From: JAUIAS01 sp030425395
GTDB lineage: Bacteria; Pseudomonadota; Alphaproteobacteria; Rhodobacterales; Rhodobacteraceae
Assembly: GCA_043553855.1 (NCBI GenBank)
Contig: CP121336.1
Location: 2,604,001 to 2,668,000 of the forward strand
Direction: 5' to 3'
Length of the DNA: 64,000 bases
In this document: positions 1-8,460 of the stretch, piece after piece
How the letters are laid out: every line of letters starts with the position of its first letter
Numbering within the stretch: position 1 is the stretch's first letter
Program-made: the position numbers and the translations under genes
Notes under the pieces: generated by a model
What the model was told of the DNA's origin: nothing
Databases searched by the model: none
Seen by the model: the letters and a program-made list of their open reading frames with translations, nothing else

Positions 1-2
1 AC

Positions 3-221
3 GAAGAAGACGTCCTGTGCGCAGTAGAACTGGCTCTGGACGCAGGCGTGCCCACCAAGACGCATATCCTGAACCTGCTGCATCGATTGATTGATCGCAG
101 ACCAACAGATCATCCCGAGGTCGACCCGCCGGACGCACTGGCATTGCAGACAACGCCAGAGGCCAACGTCGATCGCTATGATGGGTTGAGACAGACCGGG
201 GAGAAGCGCCATGCGTCATGA
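3..221 (+). CDS. istA: IstA transposase, C-terminal fragment (5' end outside window)
   Basis: This is the last 72 residues of an IS21 IstA transposase, entering from the left edge in frame 3 and ending in TGA at 219-221. It contains the typical IstA tail with short helical segments (EEDVLCAVELALDAG, then ILNLLHRLIDR). The DDE catalytic core would lie upstream and cannot be seen. It overlaps the istB start by 11 nt, which is normal translational coupling in IS21. Identification rests mainly on this junction and on the strong istB call. Confidence 0.8.
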   Translation, partial: EEDVLCAVELALDAGVPTKTHILNLLHRLIDRRPTDHPEVDPPDALALQTTPEANVDRYDGLRQTGEKRHAS

Positions 222-1002
222 TCCAGCAGGCGCCTCCATTGTGATCATGCTGCGCAGTCTCAAGCTCTACGGCATGGCAAATGCGGTCGAAGATTTGGTC
301 GCCCAAGGCGCGCCAGCATTCGAGGCCGCCACACCAATGTTGTCACAGCTCCTCAAGGCCGAGATTGCGGAACGCGAAGTGCGGTCCATTGCCTACCACA
401 CGAAGGTCGCCCGTTTCCCCGCATACAAAGACCTCACCGGCTTTGACTTTGCGTCCAGTGAGATCAACGAGGCAACAGTCAGACAGCTGCATCGATGCGA
501 GTTTATCGAGGCTGCCGAGAACGTGGTCCTAATCGGCGGTCCAGGGACGGGCAAAAGCCACACGGCCACCGCAATCGGGGTACAAGCTATCGAGCACCAC
601 AGACGCAAGGTCCGCTTCTTCTCGACCGTGGAATTGGTCAATGCGCTGGAACAAGAGAAAGCGCTTGGAAAGGCTGGGAAACTGGCTGAGATGCTGACCA
701 AAGTCGACTTGGTCATCTTGGACGAGCTTGGCTACCTGCCGTTCAGTTCATCTGGCGGGGCGCTACTCTTCCACCTGCTCAGTAAGCTTTACGAGCGCAC
801 CAGCGTGATCATCACCACCAACCTCAGCTTCTCAGAGTGGGCACAGGTCTTTGGGGATGCAAAGATGACCACGGCTCTCTTGGATCGGCTAACCCACCGC
901 TGCCACATCCTCGAAACAGGCAACGACAGCTATCGCTTCAAGGCCAGCTCAGAGGCTGCAAAGAAAACAGCAAAGGAGACCAAAACATTGACCGCGTCAT
1001 AG
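211..1002 (+). CDS. istB: IS21-family helper ATPase IstB
   Basis: This 263-residue protein is a full-length AAA+ ATPase related to DnaC/DnaA. It has a Walker A motif GGPGTGKSHTATAIG at about residues 109-123 and a Walker B motif VDLVILDELGYLP at about 169-181. A sensor/arginine-finger region (TTALLDRLTHRCHI) follows towards the C-terminus. In IS21 elements IstB binds DNA and ATP and stimulates IstA-mediated transposition. The ATG at 211 lies inside the istA end, as in other members. No frameshift or stop interrupts it, so the helper half looks intact. Confidence 0.95.
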   Translation: MRHDPAGASIVIMLRSLKLYGMANAVEDLVAQGAPAFEAATPMLSQLLKAEIAEREVRSIAYHTKVARFPAYKDLTGFDFASSEINEATVRQLHRCEFIEAAENVVLIGGPGTGKSHTATAIGVQAIEHHRRKVRFFSTVELVNALEQEKALGKAGKLAEMLTKVDLVILDELGYLPFSSSGGALLFHLLSKLYERTSVIITTNLSFSEWAQVFGDAKMTTALLDRLTHRCHILETGNDSYRFKASSEAAKKTAKETKTLTAS

Positions 1003-1076
1003 ACCAAGGCGCATAACTGAGGGTGGGTCAAATCTTGGTGAAAATACCGGGTCAGTTCTCGGTGACAATCAACACG

Positions 1077-1157
1077 GCAGTGCGGGACGGAGCTGTCGTT
1101 CGCGTCACCAATTTTAATCTCCGCTTTGGCGATGACAATGCACCAACATCGTCCTAA
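1077..1157 (+). pseudogene. C-terminal remnant of a gene interrupted by the IS21 element
   Basis: Directly after the IS21 end an open frame of 26 residues (AVRDGAVVRVTNFNLRFGDD...) ends in TAA at 1155-1157, 9 nt before the SulP start. The beta-strand-like pattern and the close spacing to the next gene suggest the tail of a host gene cut by the insertion. The family is not recognised. Its 5' part would lie left of the element, outside this window. Confidence 0.4.
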
Positions 1158-1166
1158 CGTCTGGGT

Positions 1167-2429
1167 ATGAAGCCTAAAATTCTAACAACCCTAACCGGCT
1201 ACACGCGGGGGCTTTTGGTTCAGGACGCCATAGCGGGCGTGACCGTGGCCATGGTGGCCCTGCCGCTAAGCCTTGCTATTGCCATCGCATCCGGAGCTGA
1301 CCCGTCAAAGGGTCTGATAACAGCAATTGTTGCGGGTTTTCTGATCTCGCTTCTGGGAGGGAGCCGGGTACAGATTGGCGGTCCGACGGGGGCCTTCATT
1401 GTGGTCGTGTTCGGAGTGGTTGCGGAATATGGATACGACGGCTTGGTCCTGGCCACCTTCATGGCGGGTCTCATTCTGCTTGTCGCGGGGTATTTCCGAG
1501 CGGGAAACCTTATTCGACTGATCCCGGAACCGGTCATAAATGGCTTTACAATCGGGATCGCCGTCATCATCGCGACGAGTCAGTTCAAGGACCTTTTTGG
1601 ACTTTCGGTCGACGTGGTCCCGGCGGAGTTTCTTGCAAAGGCTGAAGTGCTTTGGGCGGCGCGACCTACCTTGTCGGTCGCGTCTGCTTTGATCGGGCTT
1701 TGGACCATGATCCTGATCGTGTTGTTCCGCCGCGCGGCACCAAGACTTCCGGGACTGATTGTTGCGGTCGCCGCCACGTCGGCCATCGTTTCCCTGATCG
1801 ATTTGCCGGTGGATACGATCCAATCGCGGTTCGGCGATCTTCCCAACACCCTGCCTTGGCCCGCAATGCCTGAAATAAGTTTCGACAGGATCGTCGAATT
1901 GCTGCCGTCCGCGCTGGTAATCGCGTTTCTTGCCGGTGTTGAATCTTTGCTGTCTGCCCTCGTGGCCGACCGTATGATCGAAGGCAGGCATCGTCCAAAC
2001 GCCGAGCTGTTGGCGCAAGGTGCTGCAAATATCGGGTCATCCCTGTTCGGCGGGATGCCTGCAACGGGCGCGATTGCGCGAACGGCGACCAACATCCGGG
2101 CCGGTGGCAAGACCCCGGTGGCTGGTTTGATCCATGCGCTGACAGTGCTGATTGTCATGCTTTTGGCATCAAAGCTCGTTGGATACATGGCTATGCCAGC
2201 TTTGGCGGGGTTGCTGATCTTGACCGCCTGGAACATGAGTGAGCCGCACAAGTGGCGAAGTTATGCGGCAGAGCGAAAATCCGACGTATTCCTCTTGATT
2301 TTGACTTTGATCCTTACGGTTCTAGCTGACCTGACCGTCGCAATTGCGGTTGGTATCGCGTTGGGTCTGGCATTGCGGATGCTGCGCCGCGATGTCCCAC
2401 CGTCCGAGTGGTCCGAACCGGATCGCTAG
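1167..2429 (+). CDS. SulP-family anion transporter lacking a STAS domain
   Basis: This 420-residue, very hydrophobic inner-membrane protein has about 10-12 transmembrane segments. The SulP signature region near the N-terminus (VAMVALPLSLAIAIASG, then GLITAIVAGFLISLLGGS and VQIGGPTGAFIVVV) is clear. The family moves sulfate, bicarbonate or other anions, often with Na+ or H+. Most members carry a cytoplasmic STAS domain of about 100 residues; this one stops about 20 residues after the last membrane helix (LRRDVPPSEWSEPDR). An IS5-type transposase remnant begins 10 nt downstream, so the STAS part may have been lost to that insertion, although STAS-less SulP proteins exist. Substrate cannot be told from sequence. 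Confidence 0.9.
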   Translation: MKPKILTTLTGYTRGLLVQDAIAGVTVAMVALPLSLAIAIASGADPSKGLITAIVAGFLISLLGGSRVQIGGPTGAFIVVVFGVVAEYGYDGLVLATFMAGLILLVAGYFRAGNLIRLIPEPVINGFTIGIAVIIATSQFKDLFGLSVDVVPAEFLAKAEVLWAARPTLSVASALIGLWTMILIVLFRRAAPRLPGLIVAVAATSAIVSLIDLPVDTIQSRFGDLPNTLPWPAMPEISFDRIVELLPSALVIAFLAGVESLLSALVADRMIEGRHRPNAELLAQGAANIGSSLFGGMPATGAIARTATNIRAGGKTPVAGLIHALTVLIVMLLASKLVGYMAMPALAGLLILTAWNMSEPHKWRSYAAERKSDVFLLILTLILTVLADLTVAIAVGIALGLALRMLRRDVPPSEWSEPDR

Positions 2430-2438
2430 GGGCAGGCC

Positions 2439-2759
2439 TCATAGCCAATAGATGGCGAGTGCTGCGAGGGCGATGGCTGACAGGAAGACCTTCGGGCAGC
2501 GGTCGTATCGTGTTGCGACACGCCGCCAGTCTTTCAGCCTGCCGAACATGATCTCGATCCGGTTGCGTCGTTTGTAGCGCCGCTTGTCCACTGCTCGGCA
2601 GGGCATTGCGCGAAGCCAATGTCCCGAGAGGGATATTTGACGGTTCTCGTCCGCTGTTTTCGGCCGGGGATGCATGCGCGTATCCCTTTGTCTTTCAACG
2701 CCCATGCTGGTCACCGCCCAGTTTTCGGACCGTGTTTCATGACGCCAAGCGGAAATCAA
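2439..2759 (-). pseudogene. IS5-family transposase, C-terminal remnant
   Basis: The open frame of 106 residues ends with the unmistakable IS5 (IS427-group) tail: KRRYKRRNRIEIMFGRLKDW, then RRVATRYDRCPKVFLSAI. Only the last 50 or so residues match the family; the N-terminal half of the frame does not, so the transposase is truncated and probably frameshifted near the start of the tail. The DDE core is missing and the element cannot be autonomous. It abuts the short SulP gene and may explain that gene's missing 3' end. Confidence 0.75.
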
Positions 2760-2863
2760 TGGGTCCTGACCCTAAGAGTTGTGAGGGGAACTCGAGCCTC
2801 ATGCGGCCGCGACAGGGTGGTCCCCGCAGGGAAGACACGCTATTCGCTTCTGCCCCGACGGGG

Positions 2864-4258
2864 TCAGCGGCGGCGGTTCATCAGGCTCATCAGCCGTGCC
2901 TGACGGTCGAACGGTCCTTCAGGGGCGGGCGTGCGGATATCTCTGACGATCATCCGCTGCACCATCACGGCGGCCACGGCGGCAAAGATCACACCGCCCA
3001 TCGCCTGCCCGATCAGCACACCCGGCGCGCCGAACAGCGCGCCGCCCGCCAGTACAAAGGGCACCGTGCCCAGCGTGTGCCGCCCCCAGTTGACCAAGGT
3101 AGAGCGGAACGGATGGCCCATGTTGTTGAACGCCGCATTTGCAACGAAGATCACCCCGTTGAAGAAGAACGCCAACGCCAACGGGCCGCAGAACAGCACG
3201 ATCAGGTCGCGCGTCACCCCCTCGGCCTCGAAGAGGGCGATGATAGGGCTGCGCAGGGCAAAAAGGATCGCGGTCATCGCCACGGTGAAGATCGCGCAGA
3301 ACAGGATCCCGTCACGATAGGCACGCTGCACTCTGTCCATCCGTCCCGCGCCAAAGTTCTGGCCGATCACAGGTCCGATGGCGCCTGACAGCGCAAAGAT
3401 CACGCCAAAGGCCATTGGCGTCATCCGGCCGACGATGGCCATGCCGGCCACCGCGGCCTCGCCAAAGCCGGCCATGGCGCGGGTGACGACGGCCTGTCCT
3501 AAAGGGGTGGCCAACTGGGTCAGGATCGCAGGTGCGGCGATGGTCACGATGGGCACGAAGGCTACCCGCATCTCGGGGATACCGGGCCGCACCAGTCCCC
3601 CGTGGTGGCGAAAGATTGGGATCAGCGCTGTGCCCGCGATCACCAGCCGCGCCGCCACGCTGGCCAGCGCCGCTCCGGTCAGGTCGAGCCCCAGCCCAAA
3701 GATCAGGATCGGGTCGAGAACTGCGTTGACCAGCGCGCCCCAGATCGTCGCCATCATCGCGCGGCGCGCATCGCCATGGGCGCGCAGGATCGCGCCCCCC
3801 AGCATGCCTATGATCAGGAACGGCAGGCTTGGCACAATGATCTGGAGATAGTGAACGGCAAGATCCAGCGTCTCGTCCGTAGCGCCCATCAGCGACGCCA
3901 GCGCCTCGAGGTTCATCCAGATCGCCGCAGAGAAGACCGCGCCGAAAACCACACCCCAGACAAGCGCCGCCGCCGCCTGCGCGCGGGCCAGCTCCGCGTC
4001 GCCCTGACCCAGCGCGCGGGCCACGAGTGCGCCCGCCGCAATGGCCATGCCAATGCCGAAGGAGGTGGTGAAAAACAGGATCGCGCCCGCGTAGCCCACT
4101 GCCGCCGCCAGTTCGGCGTTGCCCAGCATCGCGATGAAAACCATGTCGATGAAGTCGACCGCGAAGACCGCCATCAGCCCCACCGACGAGGTCAGCGCCA
4201 TCACCGTGATGTGGCGAAAGAGGCTACCCTCCAGAAAAACGGCGCGTGCTTTGGCCAT
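2864..4258 (-). CDS. MATE-family multidrug/toxin efflux transporter
   Basis: This 464-residue inner-membrane protein has twelve predicted helices in two homologous halves, the normal MATE (NorM/DinF type) size and layout. Characteristic stretches are the first-helix region (HITVMALTSSVGLMAVFAVD), GIGMAIAAGALVARALGQGD in helix 2/3, and GPVIGQNFGAGRMDRVQRAY in the second half. Such proteins export cationic drugs or metabolites using Na+ or H+. The gene stands alone on the minus strand with a hairpin (4291-4305) upstream. Substrate is unknown. Confidence 0.93.
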   Translation of the reverse strand: MAKARAVFLEGSLFRHITVMALTSSVGLMAVFAVDFIDMVFIAMLGNAELAAAVGYAGAILFFTTSFGIGMAIAAGALVARALGQGDAELARAQAAAALVWGVVFGAVFSAAIWMNLEALASLMGATDETLDLAVHYLQIIVPSLPFLIIGMLGGAILRAHGDARRAMMATIWGALVNAVLDPILIFGLGLDLTGAALASVAARLVIAGTALIPIFRHHGGLVRPGIPEMRVAFVPIVTIAAPAILTQLATPLGQAVVTRAMAGFGEAAVAGMAIVGRMTPMAFGVIFALSGAIGPVIGQNFGAGRMDRVQRAYRDGILFCAIFTVAMTAILFALRSPIIALFEAEGVTRDLIVLFCGPLALAFFFNGVIFVANAAFNNMGHPFRSTLVNWGRHTLGTVPFVLAGGALFGAPGVLIGQAMGGVIFAAVAAVMVQRMIVRDIRTPAPEGPFDRQARLMSLMNRRR

Positions 4259-4290
4259 GGGGTCTCCACTTTGGGGTATGATCTTTCCGC

Positions 4291-4305
4291 CCGCCTTTTT
4301 GGCGG
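4291..4305. other. Short perfect hairpin (CCGCC-TTTTT-GGCGG)
   Basis: A 5-bp perfect stem with a five-T loop lies between the 3' end of the 4376-4912 gene and the start of the MATE gene, both on the minus strand. It could be a weak terminator or leader structure. There is no T-tract after the stem on the minus strand, so the role is uncertain. Confidence 0.25.
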
Positions 4306-4375
4306 AGGGCCAAACCTGCGATTGTGTTGCTCGGGTGGTTCGCCGTCGCGGCGCTGACCCATTCAGGAGTTGACG

Positions 4376-4912
4376 TCAAATGACCAAGAAAGTGAAGGGC
4401 AAGACACCGAACAAACCGTAGAGCCCCAGCTGTTTTCCCGGCGAGAATGATCTCCCGCGCGAGAATAGAAAGACGCAAAGGACACCAAGCGCGGCCTCGA
4501 ATGTCAGAGCCGCGGGCAGGTTCAGATGATACCAGTCCGTGCCGATGGGATGGCTATCAGGTCCGAACACGTGGTGCCCATAGCCCGCAACCAAATCGCC
4601 CAGCCAGTGGCCCAAAGACAACGCCATGGCGAGTAGCGCGAATATGCGCCGCCTTGTCACCGCGAATGCGATCGCACCGGCCAGCAACGTCCAGCCGATC
4701 TGTGGAATAAGATGATGGCTGAACGTCATGTCGACGATGGCATTCGACAGGCTTGGTTTTCCGCCCGTCGGTTTCATTGTCTCGATGCCGAGCCCGACGA
4801 AAGTAAACATCGCGATGTCGATCAGAAAGGCGCTGACCACAAGTAGCCACCAGGGCATCTCTGGTGCTGCGCGTTTCACGACAAGGGTCGTTGCCGCGTG
4901 CCCAAGTATCAT
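4376..4912 (-). CDS. Hypothetical integral membrane protein (YdjM/DUF457-like pattern)
   Basis: This 178-residue protein has about five hydrophobic helices. Conserved-looking histidines sit at helix borders (MILGHAAT at the N-terminus, FSHHLIPQ, LGHWLGD, GYGHHVFGPDSHP). This histidine arrangement resembles the DUF457 membrane-bound putative metal-dependent hydrolases, but the match is by pattern only. Its ATG overlaps the stop of the upstream isochorismatase-like gene by 4 nt (ATGA), so the two are almost certainly co-translated. No function is assigned. Confidence 0.7.
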   Translation of the reverse strand: MILGHAATTLVVKRAAPEMPWWLLVVSAFLIDIAMFTFVGLGIETMKPTGGKPSLSNAIVDMTFSHHLIPQIGWTLLAGAIAFAVTRRRIFALLAMALSLGHWLGDLVAGYGHHVFGPDSHPIGTDWYHLNLPAALTFEAALGVLCVFLFSRGRSFSPGKQLGLYGLFGVLPFTFLVI

Positions 4913-5544
4913 GCGGTGGCCTCCGCGGCGAGTCTCCCGACCACCTCGACCGTGGTGAGAATGTCATGGGCATAGGTCGGGCCGTTGATCTCGTGGGCGG
5001 CGTGCATCGCTTCCGCCGACATGGCGGCGGTTGCATCGCGGACCAGCGTCACGTGATATCCAAGTTCGGCCGCATGGCGCGCTGACGCCTCAATGCAGGT
5101 ATTTGCGATCAGGCCGACAAAGACGACATGTGTGATTCCTTGCTGGCGCAATTGCACGTCGAGGTCGGTGTTGGCGAAGCTGGATGCCCCCCAGTGCTCC
5201 TTGACGATGATGTCGTCGTGGTCGGGGCCGAACCCGTCATACCAGTCTCCGCCCCATGTGCCTGTCGCGAACAGCTGGTATTGATGTGCTGCTGCCTGTG
5301 ACGGTGTCAGGTGCGCCCATCCCTCAAAGTCCGAGGCATGGTGCCGATGATGCGGCAGGATGAAGATCGGTATCTCCGCCTCGCGGGCCGCCGCTCGGAT
5401 GAGGGCCAAGTTGGCGTGAAGGCCAACCGTTGTGGCAACCTCGCTCAGCGCTGGCCACATCTTGCCACCTTCTGCAAGGAAGTCGTTGTAGGGATCAATG
5501 CAGAGAAGTGCTGTCGCGCCATGGGGGTATTCGGTTGCGGTCAT
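4909..5544 (-). CDS. Isochorismatase-like cysteine hydrolase
   Basis: This 211-residue protein has the alpha/beta fold and the catalytic triad of the isochorismatase/nicotinamidase superfamily. Asp17 is in LLCIDPYNDF, Lys115 in IIVKEHWGASSF, and the nucleophile Cys150 in VFVGLIANTCIEASARHAAE. A non-prolyl cis-peptide region precedes the cysteine as in the family. Members hydrolyse amides or vinyl ethers; the substrate here is not evident. It heads a two-gene unit with the overlapping membrane protein and lies 28 nt downstream of the molybdenum hydroxylase genes on the same strand, so it may be part of the same transcript. Confidence 0.88.
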   Translation of the reverse strand: MTATEYPHGATALLCIDPYNDFLAEGGKMWPALSEVATTVGLHANLALIRAAAREAEIPIFILPHHRHHASDFEGWAHLTPSQAAAHQYQLFATGTWGGDWYDGFGPDHDDIIVKEHWGASSFANTDLDVQLRQQGITHVVFVGLIANTCIEASARHAAELGYHVTLVRDATAAMSAEAMHAAHEINGPTYAHDILTTVEVVGRLAAEATA

Positions 5545-5572
5545 GAGCGGATCCTTTCAGGGGGGGCAAATC

Positions 5573-7816
5573 TCATGCGAAGTCCACAGACCGGCTGAAC
5601 GGCATCTCGCGTAGACGCTGGCCTGTCGCGGCAAAGATGGCATCAGCCAGCGCCGGGGCCGCCGGGGCCGTTGCTGGCTCGCCCAAGCCCCGGACCCGTT
5701 CGGCAAGGCCCAGAAGCCGCGTATGGAATCGCGGTGTCTGGTGCAGGCGCATTCCCTCGAACGCGTCGAAATTGGTCTGATGCACGGCGTGGTCCTCGTA
5801 GGTCAGTTCGCAATTCATCGCGTGGCCCAGACCAAAGATGGCCGCACCCGTAAGTTGCGCCTCGGCGTTGACGGGGTCGAAGACGGTGCCGCAATCGGCG
5901 GCGATCCAGACCTCGTCGATGCGGATGCCTTCGTCGGTCAGAGTCACGTCGATAACCTCGGCCACGGGCACGCCGTGGGTATGGGCGAAGGCGATGCCGC
6001 GCCCGCGTCCCGCCCCGATATCGCCGCCCGCCCAATTCGACATCTCGCCCACGGCCTCCAGCACGCGGCGGCTATCGGGATCGGCGATCAGTCGCAGGCG
6101 TTCCTCCAGCGGGTCTGCACCGGCGGCATGGATCAGTTCGGACAGGAAGCTTTCGTGGAAAAAGCTGTTGGAGCACGCCCCGGGCGAGCGCCAGGAGCCA
6201 ATCGGCATCAGCGGTGGCGCGGCATAGCCCGTCACGCGGTAGTTGGGGATGGCATAGGGCTGGTCGAAGGCGCCCCAGACCAGCATCGTATCCGGCCCCG
6301 GCGGCACGATGAAGATGCGTCCGAACCACGAGGAGACAAGTGACGGGCTGATACTGTCGAGGTCGTAGGTCAACACGCGACCATTCCCCACGGTGCCCCG
6401 GCCAACGGCCATGTGCAGGGGGCGGGGGTAGTCATGGGTCATGTCCTCTTCCCGGCTCCATGTCGTTTTGATGGGCGTGCCGGGCATGGTGGCGGCGATC
6501 TGGATCGCTTGCACCACATAGTCGTGGTCGAGCCTGCGGCCGAAACTGCCGCCCGCTGGCAGGGCATGAACCGTCACCTGCGACGGATCAAGGCCGGTCA
6601 AGGCAACCGCTGCGTCGCGCACTACGGCGGGGATCTGCGTCGCGGTCCAGATCTGCACGGTTTCCGCCTCGACCAGCACCGTCGCGCTAAGCGGTTCCAA
6701 CGCGGCATGGGCAAGAAACGGTGAGCGGTATTCGGCCTGTATTACGGTAGCGCCGTTCAGCGCGGTCTCGACATCGCCGTCGTCGCGTAGGCGACTGTTG
6801 CGGAACTCGTCTGTGCGCGCATCCGCCAGTGCCTGCCACATCTCGGTGGAGCTTGCGGGATAATCGGGGGGCAACCAATCGACCTCCAGCGCCTGCGCGG
6901 CCTGAAACGCGAACCAAGTGTTATCCGCGATGACCGCCAGCCCCTCGTTCACCTCAATGACCGATCGCACGCCCTGCATCGCCAGCGCGGCATCTGCGTT
7001 GTAGCCCGCCATGGCCCCGCCGCGCCCGGGGTTGGCGCGCACGGTGGCGTGCAGCATCCCGGCCAGCACCACATCAATGCCGTAGTCCTGTGTCCCGGTG
7101 GATTTCGCAACGATGTCGAGCCGTTGATAGGGCTTGCCCAAGCGCGTCCACTCAGAGGCAGGGCGGAGTGTCACATCAGTGACAGGCTCAATGGCCGCAG
7201 CCTCAGCGGCCAACTCGGTATAGGGAATACGGGTGCCGTCGGGCAGAACGACATGCCCATCCTCGGTCCTTAGGTCGGCACGCGGCACACCGGTGCGGAC
7301 GGCCGCGGTGGCCTTGAGGGTTTCGCGGGCGGTCGCTCCGGCCAGACGTAGGGTCTCGTGCAGGTCGGCTGTAGATGATGACCCGCCGGTGAACTGCGAA
7401 CTGGTCAACCGTGCGACCTGGCCCATCAATTCACGCACGGTACTGGGCACGACCCCGTGATCCCACGCCGGGAAGGGCAGGCTTTCTGCCGCAACAACAG
7501 CGTTGAAATAGGCCTGATGCGGCTGGCCGGGGTCGAGGGTGGCAGTGGCCGGATCGATGTCCAACTCCTCTGCGATCAGCATGGCTTGCGTCGAGGCGAT
7601 GCCTTGGCCCACATCCGCGCGCGGCACGATCAATGTGATGCCCTGTGGTGTGATCTTGACGAAAGGTGTCAGCGCGGCTTCTCCCTCAGCCAACCGGTCA
7701 AGCAGGGGGTTTGGCGTCGCACGGGTGATGATATAGGCCCCAAAGGCGACCCCACCGAGAATTGCGGCGGACCCGATCAAAAAACTGCGGCGGGCGATGG
7801 TTCTGGCGCGTCCCAT
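5573..7816 (-). CDS. Molybdenum hydroxylase large subunit (isoquinoline 1-oxidoreductase beta-like), Tat-exported
   Basis: This 747-residue molybdopterin-binding subunit of the xanthine-oxidase family matches the isoquinoline oxidoreductase/aldehyde dehydrogenase type. The N-terminus has a twin-arginine signal (RRSFLIGSAAILGG), so the folded complex should be exported to the periplasm. Later motifs fit cofactor and substrate sites: ALPAGGSFGRRLDHDYVVQA and MPIGSWRSPGACSNSFFHES. It pairs with the 2Fe-2S subunit 3 nt upstream. No FAD subunit is present, so electrons probably leave through a cytochrome. The substrate may be an N-heterocycle or aldehyde. The divergent AraC gene is the probable regulator. 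Confidence 0.9.
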   Translation of the reverse strand: MGRARTIARRSFLIGSAAILGGVAFGAYIITRATPNPLLDRLAEGEAALTPFVKITPQGITLIVPRADVGQGIASTQAMLIAEELDIDPATATLDPGQPHQAYFNAVVAAESLPFPAWDHGVVPSTVRELMGQVARLTSSQFTGGSSSTADLHETLRLAGATARETLKATAAVRTGVPRADLRTEDGHVVLPDGTRIPYTELAAEAAAIEPVTDVTLRPASEWTRLGKPYQRLDIVAKSTGTQDYGIDVVLAGMLHATVRANPGRGGAMAGYNADAALAMQGVRSVIEVNEGLAVIADNTWFAFQAAQALEVDWLPPDYPASSTEMWQALADARTDEFRNSRLRDDGDVETALNGATVIQAEYRSPFLAHAALEPLSATVLVEAETVQIWTATQIPAVVRDAAVALTGLDPSQVTVHALPAGGSFGRRLDHDYVVQAIQIAATMPGTPIKTTWSREEDMTHDYPRPLHMAVGRGTVGNGRVLTYDLDSISPSLVSSWFGRIFIVPPGPDTMLVWGAFDQPYAIPNYRVTGYAAPPLMPIGSWRSPGACSNSFFHESFLSELIHAAGADPLEERLRLIADPDSRRVLEAVGEMSNWAGGDIGAGRGRGIAFAHTHGVPVAEVIDVTLTDEGIRIDEVWIAADCGTVFDPVNAEAQLTGAAIFGLGHAMNCELTYEDHAVHQTNFDAFEGMRLHQTPRFHTRLLGLAERVRGLGEPATAPAAPALADAIFAATGQRLREMPFSRSVDFA

Positions 7817-7819
7817 GGT

Positions 7820-8278
7820 TCAGACCTCCCGCATAGCGCTGGCCGCGGCGTGGACGGCGGCGCGGATGCGGGGGTAGGTCCCGCAGCGGCACAGATTACC
7901 CGACATCGCGGCGCCGATATCATCGTCGTTCGGCTCTGGGTTGCGAGCCAGAAGGTCAGCGGCCTGAAGGATCTGACCGGACTGGCAATAGCCACATTGC
8001 GCCACCTGGTGCTCGATCCATGCCGACTGAATGGCGTGCAGCGCATCAGGCGTGCCCAGCCCCTCGATCGTCGTGATTTCGCCCCAGACATCGGCCAGCG
8101 CCACCTGACAGGACCGCACCGCCTCGCCGTCGATATGGACGGTGCAGGCGCCGCATTGGGCAATGCCGCAGCCATATTTCACGCTGGTGATGTTGAGACC
8201 GTCCCGCAGCGCCCAGAGCAGTGGCATGTCATCTGGTAGGTCTACTGTGCGGCTGGTCCCGTTTATCTTGAGGTCCAT
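7820..8278 (-). CDS. (2Fe-2S) subunit of molybdenum hydroxylase (isoquinoline 1-oxidoreductase alpha-like)
   Basis: This 152-residue protein contains both [2Fe-2S] sites of the family. The plant-ferredoxin-type cluster is in YGCGIAQCGACTVHIDG plus a later Cys (VRSCQVAL). The helical-domain cluster is in QCGYCQSGQI and SGNLCRCGTYPRI. The start is set at 8278 (MDLKINGTSR) because GGAGAA lies 5 nt upstream and family members begin there; a longer frame to 8377 has no homologous look. It passes electrons from the molybdenum subunit encoded 3 nt downstream. It has no signal of its own and would be exported with the Tat-bearing partner. Confidence 0.93.
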   Translation of the reverse strand: MDLKINGTSRTVDLPDDMPLLWALRDGLNITSVKYGCGIAQCGACTVHIDGEAVRSCQVALADVWGEITTIEGLGTPDALHAIQSAWIEHQVAQCGYCQSGQILQAADLLARNPEPNDDDIGAAMSGNLCRCGTYPRIRAAVHAAASAMREV

Positions 8279-8460
8279 GGCGTTCTCCGATCGCTGGTGG
8301 ACAAGGTTTGTTGCTTCAATTTGCCAAACTAGGCCCCGCCGCGCCGTGCAGCGATATGCATATGTGGTCAGGCCCATGCAAATTGGGTCAGACGGTATTC
8401 ATGGGCTGGCCCCGCCCAACCGTCCGTGGCATTGAGGCAAGGACTTGAGAGTTTGGGCGC
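8279..8460. promoter_or_regulatory. Divergent promoter region between the 2Fe-2S subunit and the AraC gene
   Basis: The 182-nt spacer separates two divergently transcribed genes and must hold both promoters. It contains an inverted pair CAATTTG (8317-8323) and CAAATTG (8379-8385) that could be part of an operator. No convincing -35/-10 pair was identified by eye. Confidence 0.4.

Larger units (their letters stand above)
1..1074 (+). mobile_element. IS21-family insertion sequence, right-hand part (cut by the window edge)
   Basis: The end of istA overlaps a complete istB, the standard IS21 order. Downstream of istB lie two spaced copies of a GGGTCA...GGTGA motif (about 1026-1041 and 1050-1065), as expected of the repeated transposase-binding sites at IS21 termini. 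The right end is placed near 1074 because the outermost inverted sequence reads TGTTGATTGTCACCGAGAAC inward. A shortened coding tail starts just outside this point, so the element probably sits in a gene. The left end and target duplication lie outside the window. Confidence 0.8.

Noticed and set aside
1305..2018. Minus-strand frame of 237 codons inside the SulP gene
   Set aside because: It is antisense to a convincing transporter; the product is polar, Arg/Gln/Asp-rich and featureless.
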